DNA of 64,000 nt from Metallyticus violacea (lineage: Eukaryota; Arthropoda; Insecta; Mantodea; Metallyticidae), in NCBI GenBank assembly GCA_030762175.1, contig CM060833.1, positions 172,695,001 to 172,759,000 on the forward strand, given 5' to 3'. Of the stretch, positions 45,805-58,219 are shown piece by piece; position 1 is the first letter of the stretch, and every line of letters begins with the position of its first letter. The position numbers and the translations under genes are program-made. The notes under the pieces are model-generated. The model was not told the DNA's origin. It did no database searches and saw only the letters and a list, made by a program, of their open reading frames with translations.

Positions 45805-46116
45805 AACCTCCGAGAGGTCTGTACTTGGCGGTAGACGGACGCCGTCTGGATCCGGGAAACGCCTTCTTGCCAGTGAAAGAAGGAGGCGAGCTGGTGGTGA
45901 CATGTGCAGTTGAGGGAGGTCACCCACCGGCCTCGCTAGGTTGGCGCATGGACCCACCGCACCATCTGAACACTTCAAGAGGGCCAGGAGTGCACTCCAG
46001 CGAGGCGCACCTAGGTACGGTGTTGAGGACGCACCACAACGCCACCGTCATGTGCCTGGCACATCATCAGGCGTTGCAACATCCGCTCAATCAGTCTCTC
46101 AGACTACATGTCCAGT
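45805..46116 (+). CDS. Ig-superfamily cell-surface protein, C2-type Ig domain exon
   Basis: An internal exon encoding one immunoglobulin domain of a cell-surface recognition or adhesion protein. It is 312 bp, phase 1 at both ends, with acceptor CTTACAG before 45805 and donor GTAAGT at 46117. The roughly 104 residues contain the Ig signature: Cys34 (LVVTCAVEGG), Trp47 (PASLGW) and Cys84 (NATVMCLAHH). The domain closes with LRLHV. The G-G-x-P-P-x-x-x-W stretch and an 'N.TVxC.A' second cysteine without the usual DxGxYxC are typical of the C2-set domains of the nephrin, sidestep and kirre-like groups. Sequons occur at NTS, NAT and NQS. The exon is far GC-richer than its flanks. It joins in phase to 63018-63140. 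The subfamily is uncertain, so no symbol is given. Confidence 0.88.
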
Positions 46117-47138
46117 GTAAGTACACCATTTGTTTTTATGAGCGAATACCTCGAAATTATCTTGAAAAGATTACTTAATAATCTTAAATTTGATTTAAAA
46201 TCACCTAAAATTCCTTCTATTTCAATTTACATATACAGTCATTTCTCATTCAGATAAGTTATTAAACACCTTGTAGATTTTCGAATGTAAAGCACTTGCG
46301 ATTCTCAGCTAAAAGGATCTTGTACACCGAAAACACTGACTGAAGAACAGTTGTATATCCAAACAGTCACTATCAGCAATCTTGCATATTGTGTTAGACC
46401 CACTGTTCTTCAAAGCTGTTTCATTTCATTACCAACTTCGCTTTCCACAACACTTTGTTTACTTCCTTCTGACTTCATCAATCACGTTGTTCCAACGTGA
46501 TACCTGGCACTAATTAACATTTTATCTTCTAAAGAAATTTACTTGTAACTTCCGACTTAAGAGTGCAAGCCTTGGAAAAATGTAATAGATGCTGCACTGC
46601 CACTGGCAAATGAAATTATAATTATTTTTATGCATTCAAAATGTTCACAAAATAATTGCACGCCTATATTCACTTAGTGAGTGTCTTTCCTTTCCCAATA
46701 TGTATTATACTGAACCCTTCCACTGGCCTCTGCATGAGCAGTATGCTAGGATGTGGCCGCGGAAGAGAATTGTCCAATATTTTTATTAATTATGCAGAAT
46801 AGCATGAACAACTATACAAGCCCTCCGAGTTTGCATTCAGCAACATTACTCACATTAACAAGTTAAACAAACTGCAATAACCTTGACTATTTCCCAAGAC
46901 AGCAATATGCTTGTATGGCTATCAATATTTCATAAGAAATGTTCGTATAAGAAACAACGCTTTACAAATACAGAAACTTTAATTCCTAATCAAATTACAA
47001 TCTACTTTTAAAGTCTAAATAGAACTTTAATGGCAGCCCAGTTTTACAAAGATAAAAATTAAAAACCTTATGCAATTAATTAGCATTACCAAAAATTCAA
47101 TTAAAGGATTATAAAATAAATGCAATACAACTTACGTA
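46117..47138. other. Intronic DNA, nothing recognised
   Basis: First kilobase of the intron. No repeat family or frame is supported. Confidence 0.5.
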
Positions 47139-47290
47139 CTACCTTCGTCACAAAGGTAGGTCTGCTGAGAGAGCAACAAACCTAATAATTTGGAATTAAC
47201 CCCTGAATCCCTTACACTTGGTGCTCCCTCCTACTGTAGGTATGTAACACGAGCCTGAAATCCCATGAAATTCTGATGTCACGTCGATTC
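47139..47290 (+). repeat. Unidentified dispersed repeat R2, copy 2
   Basis: Shares ordered blocks with 42019-42150 in the same orientation (TCTGCTGAGAGAGCAACAAA, an AATTTGGAATTAA block, GCTCCCTCCTACTG and TGTCACGTCG). Confidence 0.45.
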
Positions 47291-47592
47291 TCGTAAAGTC
47301 CGCGTGAATCTTAATAGGAAAAAGAGGGCAACGTGGAACATGTTTTAAAGGATAGGCACAAATATATCAAATGGTAAGTGCAAGCAAGACACATAGTAAT
47401 CCAGGAGTTCTATTTCACATAAGAGAGGAATTTGAGCTTTTTCCCCATTTTGAATTCTACCCAACGTATGTGGTAAGTATAAACAAGTTGCACATTGCAT
47501 TTTTCTGTACAGCACCTTAAGAAAGTTTGTTACTGCTTTACCCATATACAGTGTGTTCAGTAATGCTTTCACCCTATGCGCGAGGATTTTCC

Positions 47593-47690
47593 TGGCTAAA
47601 TTGCTAACTAGCTGCGCGCTCGTCCATATGCAAATAATGCGGGGGAAACAAAGCTGACAGCACGGTTTAACGGTGTTGTGTTCGGGAATT
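47593..47690 (+). repeat. Unidentified dispersed repeat R1, copy 2
   Basis: Similar to 25033-25125: a GCTAAATTGCTAAC start, GCGCGCTCGTCCATA, a short G-run, AACAAAG and CAGCACGGTTTAA. Confidence 0.6.
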
Positions 47691-47699
47691 CCAAACCAT

Positions 47700-48299
47700 T
47701 ACAGTATAGAGGTATCGCATTTTAGATGCTTGCGCCTTATATGTTTAATCCTATCCTTCTTATTCTCAAAGGAAAGACTTCTTTTTGATAAGGTATTTCG
47801 GATGGAGGTCATCAAAGAAGGTCAGAACTTATAACCCAGCAGTCAGTATCCCGCGGTATGTCGAAACGAGGCGATAAAACAACCAAAATAGAACGCCCCT
47901 GGCCTTCGATATCCATAAGCCGGCTAGGCTGACGGCATCAGCGCATTACACACGGAGGCGCAGTCGATGCATAAAAACAGTGATAGTAAATATGTGTATT
48001 GCGTCGTAATCTGAGACGAGAGAAAATCAAAACGCTCACTTCATCTTCCCTGTGTCGGTTTTGTTTCATCTACAAAGGAACAAGAACAAATGTGACGATA
48101 TGATTGGCGCGGGAGAATTATCACGCTAGTCGGCACTCGTTTCATCTCAAAGTTGGCCGCCTTTCGGTTCTGTCGACCATAAAACCAGTCCGATAATAGC
48201 TTCACGTGTTCTCTCGGTATATCATTGTTTCAACTCGTAGTTTTGGCTCCAGTTGTAAGTTTAAAGGATCATTGCCTTTCTTCTGAGAGTGACCTATCT
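47700..48299. other. GC/CpG-richer stretch before the hAT relic
   Basis: No gene is supported. An inverted CCAAT box (GATTGG near 48100) and a TATA-like CCATAAAACC (near 48178) could be the remains of the transposase promoter. Confidence 0.35.
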
Positions 48300-49500
48300 C
48301 GACTATGAATCTTCATAGCATGTGCGAGGAACTCGGACTTATTACAATTGAGTTGAATGCCTGAAAACTTACAGAAAAGTCTGCACCCAAAGCTCCCGAT
48401 TGCTGCTACTTCTCGCTCAAGTCGCTCAACCATGTCCGCAGAGTCGTCCATGAGTGTAACGAAGACGGTACTAACGTTGAATACCCTACCACTTTAAATT
48501 CTAAACGACAGATGACAGAAACAAAGCAGGAGGTATATTTCTCTGTCGCTACGGCTTTCTATGGCTGCAAAATCCCATTCGGCGTGGTAGCATCAATGCA
48601 CTTTAAAACCTTCTGTCAAAAAATGCGGCCTGGCTATAAACCACCAACTAGAAAAACACTTTCTGATATCCTTCTGGATGAAGTATTTGCGCAGCTACTA
48701 ATGCAAACTTGTCGGTGCGTACTCCGTTTTGCTCATAGAAAGTTAGAAAAATGCCGTAACACTTATTCACAATCCACATGGAACTAGTGGCAAATTGTAA
48801 AGTGTTTTTCTTAGAGCTTTCCATTTGTCAGGGCTGTCAGAAACAGTTGAAGCTCTGTGTGATATGATTAGTGAATCAATAAAGGCAGCTAAAGAACGGT
48901 ACAGTGTGAGCATTTAATGCTCGTTGCAGACAATGAGAATAATGTGGTTTGAATAGATAAGAATGCCTTTAGCATTCTTCCTGTAATGCCCACACTGGTA
49001 ATCGTCTCTCAAAGAGCCTTGCGTCTCACGTGAACCCTGCTGAAGTCTTTCGAGCACCATAAACGGGAACATGAACTTACAGAAAGGGATGGTTTTAAAG
49101 TGTGTCTGACAGATATGTCTGTTTATCCTTCACAAAATTCAAGTGCAATGAGGAAAATGCAGTCAATAATGAAGCTGAGAAAATACCTTCTTCAATCAAA
49201 CTCCTTCTCTATGAGAGTGCCTGTCTCAAGAAGTTGCTGATACAATTGCAGTACTTATCCAGTAATTCCACTAATAAATGATTGGCAAGAACAAGAGCCA
49301 ACTGTTGCAAATGTCGTTGAACTGTGGATAGATTTTTGTCTACCCGATGACCATAAGGACCTCTAGCACGTGTAGAAAAAATCATTCGCTAAATATTTCA
49401 GGTTGCTGCCAATGTATTTCACCCTGCGTACCAGGTACTGACACTGAACGAGAAGCATCATGGACAAGTGGAGGTTTTAATTTTAGGAAACCGCGGACAT
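48300..49500 (+). pseudogene. hAT-superfamily transposase, degraded
   Basis: The plus-strand reading is open from about 48357 to 48787 (the last part from an ATG at 48512). AFYGCKIPFGVV leads to FCQKMRPGYKPPTRKTLSDI, matching the conserved start of hAT and ZBED-type transposases ('FxxVExxxFkxxxxxLxPgYkpPSRkTLs'). After frameshifts, LSETVEALCDMISESIKAAK (about 48830-48895) and ADNENNVV (about 48927) follow, matching 'VTDNAxNM' with its catalytic Asp position. Weaker similarity continues to about 49450. At least three stops or shifts are present. No terminal repeats or 8-bp duplication were identified. Confidence 0.7.
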
Positions 49501-49769
49501 AACCTGTAACCAAAAGTATCGAGAGAAATATGGAAAGTTCGGAGAGCTTATGAAGACGGGGGTTATAGCACCACGAACAGCATTCAGGCCACAAAAAGCT
49601 TTTGGCAAACACGGATAATGTGCTTCATAATAAAACAGCTTATATTCCTGCACCTTTTAGTAATTATAATACCAGAAAAGTTTGTTATAAGCAAAGACAT
49701 CGTCAAATAAGCATACGGTGTAGCAGGAATTGGTTTATAATTTCCGAACAAAGGAGTAAAATAGGGCAA

Positions 49770-50590
49770 AATCCATACAGTTGTTATTCACAGTGTTTCG
49801 ACAGGTTGGGCTCTACTATTGTGTAAAAGTTATTACATTAATTGATGACGAACCCAACTGCCGTTATGTATCGGGGGCTATAAGAATAACGTCTACAAGT
49901 GTTTTGCGATCTGTGAGACTATATGAGACATTTCATGGATCTGGGCGCTCTTGGTTAAAGATGACTGTATTTTTTTTTTTTTTTTTTTTTATTTTGGGAG
50001 TTTTGAGAGATCATAATTTGAGGGCAGTTAAGGATATAAACTGCCCGATTCAGATACATAATGCTATACGAATAGGCATGCAAAGAGCAATCCGAAAATA
50101 AAATTTGACTCCACTTCCAGAATTAGCTCAACAGTACCGAAGATACTATCTTCATCTTCATATGGTTTGAACAATTGAGCAGTGAAGACGAATTCTTTTC
50201 GAAATTAGTTCATTGAACTAAAGGTCTGCAGATGGAAGAAAAATCGTGTGAAGATCTGAGGAGCATTATTCTGCCTGTGCCTTTTCGCCAAGAGTACTAT
50301 TTGGAGGATGTTCAATAATGGTAGCTTTGATGTATGCACTGAACGCTGTGTTCATTGAAAATAATGGCTTAACGGCACACGGCTCCTTCCACGTGTTATC
50401 AACGTGTTGTTGCTCAGTGCTTGATATAGTTTCTGGAGAAAGCGGGGATTGTCTCTTTAGATTGGTCTGCAAAATTCCGCCCCTGAAGCCCATCGAGCAT
50501 GTGTATGATCTCCTTGCATGTCGTATTCTTCCACAAGCTTCCAACCCTGCTCTTGCTTAGTAATGGGATATAATTCGGTATTGTGAACCA
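49770..50590 (+). pseudogene. Tc1-like transposase, degraded
   Basis: Plus-strand pieces in family order: an HTH-linker region (49840-49950: LIDDEPNCRYVSGAIRITST, then SVLRSVRLYETFHGSGRS), interrupted by a T-run at about 49970-49990; DHNLRAVKDINC at about 50010; RRILFEISSLN at about 50185, where the family has 'VLFxDESRF', so the first Asp is lost; SADGRK; SPRVLFGGCSIMVAL (family 'FGGGSVMVW'); FIENNGLTAHGSF (family 'DNAxPHxA', Asp changed to Asn); and PPLKPIEHVYDLLACRI (family 'SPDLNPIEHVWDxLGRRI'). Catalytic residues are mutated, so it is inactive. Terminal inverted repeats were not identified. Confidence 0.75.
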
Positions 50591-51328
50591 AGATCCAGGT
50601 GTTTGAGCTTACTGAATATGAATGTTTGTGTTATTCTAATGCTGGTTTATCCACTTTAAGAGTAAAGGTTTACAGATAAACATAGAACACTAAAATTTAC
50701 CTAATTGGTAATGGAAGAAATGCATTTTTGAGAGAGCTTTAAAATTTAAGTGAAAGGTTTTCATTTGTTATAATAAATGTGCACCGAATGTATTACGGAA
50801 TATGTAAAACATACATCAATATACAATACAATTTTTCTGATATTCTCAAGAAAATTCTAAGTGTTACTTTTTCCCGACAGTGTATATGGAGGGAAAATTT
50901 GTGAAAGATTGCCAAATTTCGACTGCAAGGTTCTGAATTTTCCAAAAATTGCTCATATTAATATTTTAAACAAATAATGGAAACTAGTAAAATTTAGATA
51001 TTACTTAGCTTTTTGTTCTTTAAACGAACCCTTCAAATAATGATCTCAAGATACTAAAATGCAAAAGAAATACTTATCAAATGCTTTTATTTCACTTGTG
51101 ATGTTACAAATCACGTTTATTTTCAATAGGGAATGTCCAAATGTCATCAGAAAAATATTGCAGTAATCGAAAACATTAATAAATAACACTGAGGCTAATA
51201 GACAAATGTAAACTACTTTAAAACATCGCACTCTCCTGGGTTCTAACGCTTATATTTCATAAGTTTATGCATAATAAATACAGTATTTTAATAAATTATA
51301 ACGGGCTTAAACAACAATTCAGTAGTCT
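50591..51328. other. Intronic DNA, nothing recognised
   Basis: No supported gene or repeat. Confidence 0.5.
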
Positions 51329-51622
51329 GCCCTGGTGGTGTAGTGATAACCATACTTGTCTTCTAAACCCAAGATCGCGGTCAGGATCGATAGATATTTT
51401 CGGGCGCAAAAATCCTAAGTATGACTTCCTTCGGAAGGGAAGTAAAGCCGTGGATCCCGTGTCGTACATTTATGGCACGAAAAAGAACCTCAAGCCTGAA
51501 AGAAGAGGCCTCTGAGCAAAATTTGTCGACCGTTTCACGCCCTGAATTGAATGGGATGCTGATGACCTGAAATGTTAAAGAGCATCCATAATAAATCAAA
51601 TAAATAAATAAATAAATAAATA
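51329..51622 (+). mobile_element. SINE family B copy with (AAAT)n tail
   Basis: The head has box A TGGTGTAGTGA. The segment containing box B is deleted (AAGATCGCGGTCAGGATCGA runs together), so it cannot be transcribed normally. Body and 3' block match 43286-43584. The tail is an (AAAT)n run at about 51595-51622. Confidence 0.88.
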
Positions 51623-53040
51623 GCTAAAATATTTAAAACAACAAAAAGAAAAGGAGATTTCGTGTATATATAACAAAGATAACAAATAATTTAGCGAATC
51701 GACAGTAATGAAATTTTGATCCAAGGGCAAAGTAACAATTTAGAAATCGAACGGTTCACTCATAAACGTGAATGTGAGCGCCCCAGAGCAAACAGCAGCG
51801 TAGCTGAATGTACAAGCGGGGCCAGTTCCAGCGGGCACAAAACTGTGCCAGGCGCAACTAGTCGAACGGTCATGGCGTATTCAATTTTATTTTATCATTT
51901 TACTGATCTCTATCATCAGCTAACAAAACAATAAATATAAACGTATACCCAAAAGTACATTACTGATAATCAATTGTTAAGGGAAATATGCACCGGAAAA
52001 AACTAGTGCAACACTAAATAAATGAATGATTTAGGGTGAATGGTTTATTGAAACAGGTTTTTAAAGAAATTACTAAGTTTCTGGCAGAGGTATATAATAT
52101 AAAATATAGGCACAAATCTCCCGAGTCAATAATTGAACAAGCATTGCGCACCAATTTCTGCTTAACAAATATACAAGTCGATGAATGCCGTAGAGGAAGA
52201 TTGCATACTAACGGCCTAGTTAATTTTTATATTAACAAAAGATGGTAAAAATCATATTTTATAACATTATTAAACAACATAAGCCTTCTTCAAGTAATAT
52301 CCGTCTGCTTGATTTTAATGTCGCGAAATGTTTTAAAGTAGATTGTTTTATTTTTTGTATATTTGTTGACTACACTGAAAAACAATCGAAGATCAGTATA
52401 CAAACGGTTTCCCTTCAGATACTTTGTTTCTAATTCTTTTCTTTTTAACAAGTGGAAAATAAAGGTGAAGAGAAATAAGAGCATATATTTTTCGTAAAGA
52501 GGGTATGTATATTGCAGTAATAATAAGCTTATTGCAGTTAGTGTGAAGGGTAGCTTACATAAACTTCGCATAGAGTAAGTTTTATTCAAATCAGGTTAGA
52601 ATTTTCCTCCAGACAATATTTGCAACATAGTCATGATTGAAGGACAGGCATGACAAACGACCATCAACATTTTATCGTAGGGAGAAGATGAATAAAAGAT
52701 AATTCCTTAACTTTAATATGATCTCAGTAGAAAGTAGTAGAACCCACTTGTTCTACAGAAGTACCTTCCTGGTTTCCATACTAACAAGAAAATAAATACG
52801 AAGTTAAGTTATTAAATAACAGGTAAATCTACGGAGATTGTTTTTTATTTTTCCACATAGCCACACGTATCCACCAACCTGCAGATGCTCTCAATAAAAG
52901 TCTTTGTGCTGTGGCCTTAACCCTGCAAACTTCTGATCTCAAAAATGTTAGTTCAAAGACGCAAACAATTGAAAGTCCAATGGTACCAAGTCTAGACTGT
53001 ACGACTGATGCTTCAACAACTAAAATTTTATTTTTTTTTA
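51623..53040. other. Intronic DNA, nothing recognised
   Basis: No supported gene. Frames at 51716-51934, 52036-52433 and 52290-52589 lack recognisable motifs. Confidence 0.45.
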
Positions 53041-53318
53041 ATGGTGTTTAACGCCCGTTTTTACTACTGAGTCATCACAGGCGGTGTTAACTGATGATAC
53101 ATAAGATGAAATGATAATTTGGGAAAGAATTTTTTTTACCGAAGAAAGCGTTCCAGGCCTAATTTTAGCGTATTTTCCCGGCATTTCCCATTTATGAGGA
53201 TTGAAGAAAACCTAAAAATTACCTCACTCAAGGGGTAAAACCCTGGTGGAATTCGAACCCCAGACCTCCCGCTCAAGATTCTTCGCCTACGACCTCGGCC
53301 ACACGTGACGGTGGCGGT
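53041..53318 (-). mobile_element. SINE family A copy
   Basis: Reverse complement of family A: 3' end ACGCCCGTTTTTACTACTGA, body with TTTCCCATTTATGAGGATTG, box B (ATTCGAACCCC) and the head end GACCTCGGCC. Diverged, with a short internal loss. Confidence 0.85.
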
Positions 53319-54567
53319 CATGAGGTGCTGCGATGTCTTTCTGCAACAGAATTCTCTTTCTATTCAACAGTGCAGGATATCTAAGGCAAAAGAGCATAAA
53401 TTTTTAGTTGTGTTTAACAAAATGTGTACCTTATGGTCTTCAACCAATTTTTTCTGTTAAACCGCTGCTTTTAAACTATCTAACCTGTTTAGCTGTTGTT
53501 TAATTTATCACAAGTTATCATTTTCATAAAAATATTTCATTCTTGCAATTAACATATTACCTAAATGGCAGATACCTGTCAGTTACTGGTGTTAACTCGT
53601 GATCTATCAGTTCTATATGATTTTCTTAAAAGCCTTTTTGACCCGTACCTACCGAAATTTTGATATAACCATTTTTCTGAGAGTTTGCGGTATTTGTTAA
53701 TTACTAAATATATTATTATTCCATTTAAATTCAAGTTTTTACACTTTTCGAGTCATTCATTATAAGGGAAACAGTCAAGCTGTTTATTACTGGGAAGATC
53801 CTGCAACTTTCGTTTCAGAGAAATGGTGTCTAGCAGAGCATAAATAGCGTCAACTCTTTGGTACTTAGGAAAGTCTAGTTCACTCGTATAATTTGTTTTA
53901 TTTATGAATTTTTAGCATCGACTGGGATCATTTGTAAATTTGACACGAGCATCCTGTTTCTGTTTTTGGGCTGCTTTTCTGCGATGAACACCAGCAACAT
54001 ACGTTAAATATCCACCTGTTCTCAACATCGTCGTTGAGTAAAGGAAAGGGTTTTTCTCTGGAATGATGAAATATAGCCGCCTCCATAGAAAAAAAAAAAG
54101 TTCTTTTTTTTTCCCCTTTCAAACTTGTTGAATGTAAGTCAATTTTCTTTTTCCTAGAATCATTCGATAAAATAATGAACGCAATTCCAATCAACCTTCG
54201 ACATGCCGACAGTACGGCCACTGGTGATTTCAAAAGTTATTGGTAGAGCTATTTACATTTACAGTGACAATGGTGAAGCAGTAATACTATTTTCTTCTTT
54301 TTTTTTCTAATAAGTTACTTTCACTACTACTTTACTATACAAAGATAAAATGAGATTCGAGAACAAGTCGGGCCTGCTGACCAGCAAAACAACCACATTT
54401 GAACACTAGTGTACCAAACATTTCGAAGCCTGGCAGATGTTTAGAGACTGTATCTCCACTATTGCATGTCTAAAACAACATTGCACATTGGGGAGGGAGA
54501 AAGAACCTCCTTACACTCACTATCGCGTTCATGCGACCTCACTCCGCCATTATTTTGAGCCAGTATT
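53319..54567. other. Intronic DNA, nothing recognised
   Basis: No supported gene. The minus-strand frame at 53928-54233 has no known domain. Confidence 0.45.
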
Positions 54568-54711
54568 TTGTTTGTTTACGGACGCCTCTTAACATCTCAG
54601 ACCATCGATGTCCCATTCAATATATGGCATGAAACGGTCAATTAGTTTTTCTTAGAGGACTCTTCTTTCAGGCTTGAGGTTCTTTTACGTGCCGTAAATA
54701 TTTAGGAGGCT
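54568..54711 (-). mobile_element. SINE family B copy, internally deleted
   Basis: Reverse-orientation 3' block (TTTACGGACGCCTCTTAACA) and middle (TCTTTCAGGCTTGAGGTTCT), then an abrupt jump to head sequence (TTTAGGAGGC). The roughly 100-bp centre is missing. Confidence 0.75.
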
Positions 54712-55707
54712 GCTATGCCATTTTTGATTTATAAAAAGAAAAAGCTCAGGACTAAACATTTACTTACACGCTATTATTTTTAAAATTAAATTTATGTTTC
54801 AGAGGATATCTTATATGACGTGATTTCTTTTAACTAGTTTATCGGCATTTGTTTGGAAGGAAGTATTGCATAATCCCAGAAAGTAAACCAACTTACAATG
54901 TTGCGATATTTTTAATATAGTTCATTTTTTAAAACTTTTGCTTGCAAATATATGAATGTCAACTTAGATACAAACAAACGTAACATAGGAAATGTACCCC
55001 AGGATAAAGGTATAAAAAAACAATCAAGTTTGTTTGTAACATTATGAACAGCTTTGAAAGTCTGCAGTTTTAAGAAAACCACTATCTATAAGATGCTCAT
55101 TAGTATTTAATTCACTTTCAAAAATATCAGTTCAGTCTGACTTTTCATCAAAGGCAAGAGCAAAATAAGTTAGTGTTTTTATTTTTCCCTAAATTATTTT
55201 TCCAGATCGCACCCCAGTCTTCAGTGCGTCCCGTTAGAATATTACGGGAAAAACAGATTTAAGTATATCTACTAAATTGGGACATTTCCTCAGCCGCGAC
55301 TAAAAAGCATTCTTTAATAAATTCGCCTTCATTGAGTGACTTCATTTTGTATCAATAAATTGCAAAATTGTGCATTTTAACTTTTATAACATTCTCAGTT
55401 TTAGAGACATAAGAAGTTGGTGCTTTCTACTCTTAATATTTTGTTATCTACCTCCATCTGGGAAGAAAACTTCCGATTAAATAGTCAAATGAAACGGTAA
55501 CATTTAACATACCTGACGGAATATGCTTGCCGTAGTCATTTGGTGGTACCCTTTAATCTTACAACGGGAGACATGCACTTAACATGTCGTTATCCTGGAT
55601 ACAAAAACATTCTTCCCCCATTCAGGTGAAATTGTATATCTCGATAATAACATTTGTGAAATTTGAGCACAGGTACCTCTTTCAATATCTATAGTGCCAG
55701 GATATGC
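54712..55707. other. Intronic DNA, nothing recognised
   Basis: No supported feature. Confidence 0.5.
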
Positions 55708-55957
55708 ATGATAGATAATAACATGGTCGTATGTGTTCAGGGGACTGTAGTGGCCTTATGATAGATAATAACTTGATCGTATGTGTTCAAGGAACTGTAG
55801 TGGCCTTATGATAGATAATAACTTGGTCGTATGTGTTCAGGGGACTGTAGTGGCCTTATGATAGATAATAACTTGGTCGTATGTGTTCAGGGGACTGTAG
55901 TGGCCTTATGATAGATAATAACTTGGTCGTATGTGTTCAGGGGACTGTAGTGGCCTT
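55708..55957. repeat. 50-bp minisatellite, 5 copies
   Basis: Five near-identical units starting ATGATAGATAATAAC and ending TGTAGTGGCCTT. The last three are almost perfect. The array ends exactly where SINE-like sequence begins. Confidence 0.95.
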
Positions 55958-56090
55958 CGTTTTCCAGGCATTCGCCTAAAGAACTGAAGGAAAACCGCTA
56001 AAAACTATCAGTTAAGAAATTAATGGAACCGTGCCCGCCGCTTGGGAAACGCAAGGACTACCACCAGATTACCGTGGTGGTCAAGTATCT
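55958..56090 (-). mobile_element. SINE-like copy, degraded, adjoining the 50-bp array
   Basis: Minus-strand reading: a GC-rich tRNA-like head with CTGGTGGTAGTCCTTGCG, then a body GGTTTTCCTTCAGTTCTTTA and GGCGAATGCCTGG. The body resembles the TTTTCCTCAGTCCTC / GGCAAATGCCGGG part of family A, though the head differs. The 50-bp unit may derive from its 3' part. Confidence 0.4.
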
Positions 56091-57662
56091 GAAAAAACAC
56101 GCACATAACCCTGCTAAACTGTGTGCCCGTTGACAACCTCTTTGCTATCCACTTCATATATTTTTTCGAGACGTTATGGCTACTTTGTAATCTGCTTCCA
56201 ATAATGCCTCAACAAAATGAGAACTTAATGATTTATTGGTTCCATTTTCTTCTAGCTGTTGCTTATAAAACATTTGTTTCTATATGTCCGTTTCAATTAT
56301 TGCCTCACCATAAATTCCTTATACAATTAAAATATTAAGGAAGTAAAAACGGCATTAATTATAAATACATGTCAATTTTAGTGCTTCCTCGTATAGCTAA
56401 ATGGTCATTTACGCTTATGTTCTTATGAAAAATTGAACAGAGTATCTTGTTACCGATTTTACCTGTAGATAATATTGAGAAACAGTTTCTCTTAGAATGT
56501 TGACTGAAGAAGTATAACAAATAATCATTTTGAGTCATTTTCACTTCGTTACGAAACCTGAAATTTCACGCGGACATCTTAACAAAGCCAAGTTATGCTC
56601 TCTCCGCAGGTTTAGTTGCGTCAGCGTACAAACTTGGGCAAAAACTTTGGGGCAAACGGTGGAGAAACTTTCCAACAGCGCCAGCTCTAAGTTATAATCA
56701 TGTTTCCCACAACTTGGATTAACATGAGAACGGGTCCCTCCGTTCCTCTGCTCGATTTCCCACTGCAGCAGAGCTAACCTGCAGATGCGTTCTATCTAGA
56801 AACAATTATAGAAAATGAAACAGTCTCTGAGCATACGTCCTGTGAGAGCGAGTTCCAATGCTTTCGAATTTTCAGGCATAATAAAGCAACAGTTGATCAT
56901 TATCTTTTGCAATTGTATTCTTATAATACAGAATCAGACGACCAACTTCTACAATTTTACATTGAAATATAATAAACAGGAATTTGGATAATTTTGCCAA
57001 AGAACAACTGTAAACGCTATTTTCAACACATTAGTAAACTATCAGGTAAATGCTTTTAGGAACCCTAAAAATATCAAAAAAGTATACCAGCTCCCGCCAA
57101 GTGCCCTGAAGTAATGTTGGAGTATGTGTTCTTCATACACTCCCAGAAGTAACAATCTAGGGATGAGATATCAGGAAATAGGAATGACCAGGGAATAGGG
57201 TTATAGAGATAGATTACAATACTCGTTTCAGGAAGCTATGGAGACTATAATGTTGCCCAATGTTCGCCCGGATTTAGTTTGAGCACGAAGAATAAAAATT
57301 CTGCAATCCATTAAGAGTAGAGAACACTCACAAACATAGTATATGGCGTAGTTTAAATTACAGTCTGACAAACTGATTTGTTCAATAAGAATAAATGTGT
57401 GTTTGTTGCTTTATATATAGGATGTTTTAAAATTCTATCACAGTTTCAAACAAATGCAAAGATGATAAACAATCATTTCGAAATAGGGAAGCTATTAGTC
57501 TGCAGGCCTAAATTTCCCTGCAAAGGAGTAAAATCTATTATGGTGTAGCACGCCACTGTATCGGCAACCAATTTGAATAACCTCGCTGTTGCTCCGTAGC
57601 TCGGTGTCCAGGCCTATGTACCTGGAATAACCACATGATTAACAAGGGATGGAGTTTCTAGG
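56091..57662. other. Intronic DNA, nothing recognised
   Basis: No supported gene or repeat. Confidence 0.5.
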
Positions 57663-57663
57663 A

Positions 57664-57724
<61 letters not shown>
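57663..57724. repeat. (ATT)n microsatellite
   Basis: About 20 uninterrupted ATT units, followed by a few ATC units. Confidence 0.95.
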
Positions 57725-57729
<5 letters not shown>

Positions 57730-58219
57730 ATCATCGCATTATGGTAATAGGTCGCATTTTGGTTTCTGTTGCTTACAACTACTTCTGCGATTCTGGTTTA
57801 GTAATTTAATTAAATATGACGCTGTCCCTGTAAACTTTTTGTTTATCTGTGTCAGAAGTGTGCAACGGGGTATTTATGGTGGGGTTGTATTCTTTTTATG
57901 GGGATTAAATTTATGGATTATTTTAATGTCAATTAATTAATTAGATGATTAGAAGATAATCTTCTTGCGTTGCCTCGGCTCTTAAAGTCTGGAGTTCGAT
58001 GTTTCCTATTTCTCTAGTTCCAAAGCAGAGGATAGGAATCTCAGGGGAATGTGGACTGTTTTAAATGACTTGGGGGTCTCTTAAGGGATTCTTCACTGGA
58101 ATAATACTCTCCTGGGAAAAATTTAAGTTTTAATTTATTGGATAATTGAAGGTTTTAGGACATGCTAGGCGTCCTTCGCGTCATAAGTCTCGTTGTATAT
58201 TCACTCACGCTAAAAGTCG
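57725..58219. other. Intronic DNA, nothing recognised
   Basis: No supported feature. Confidence 0.5.
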
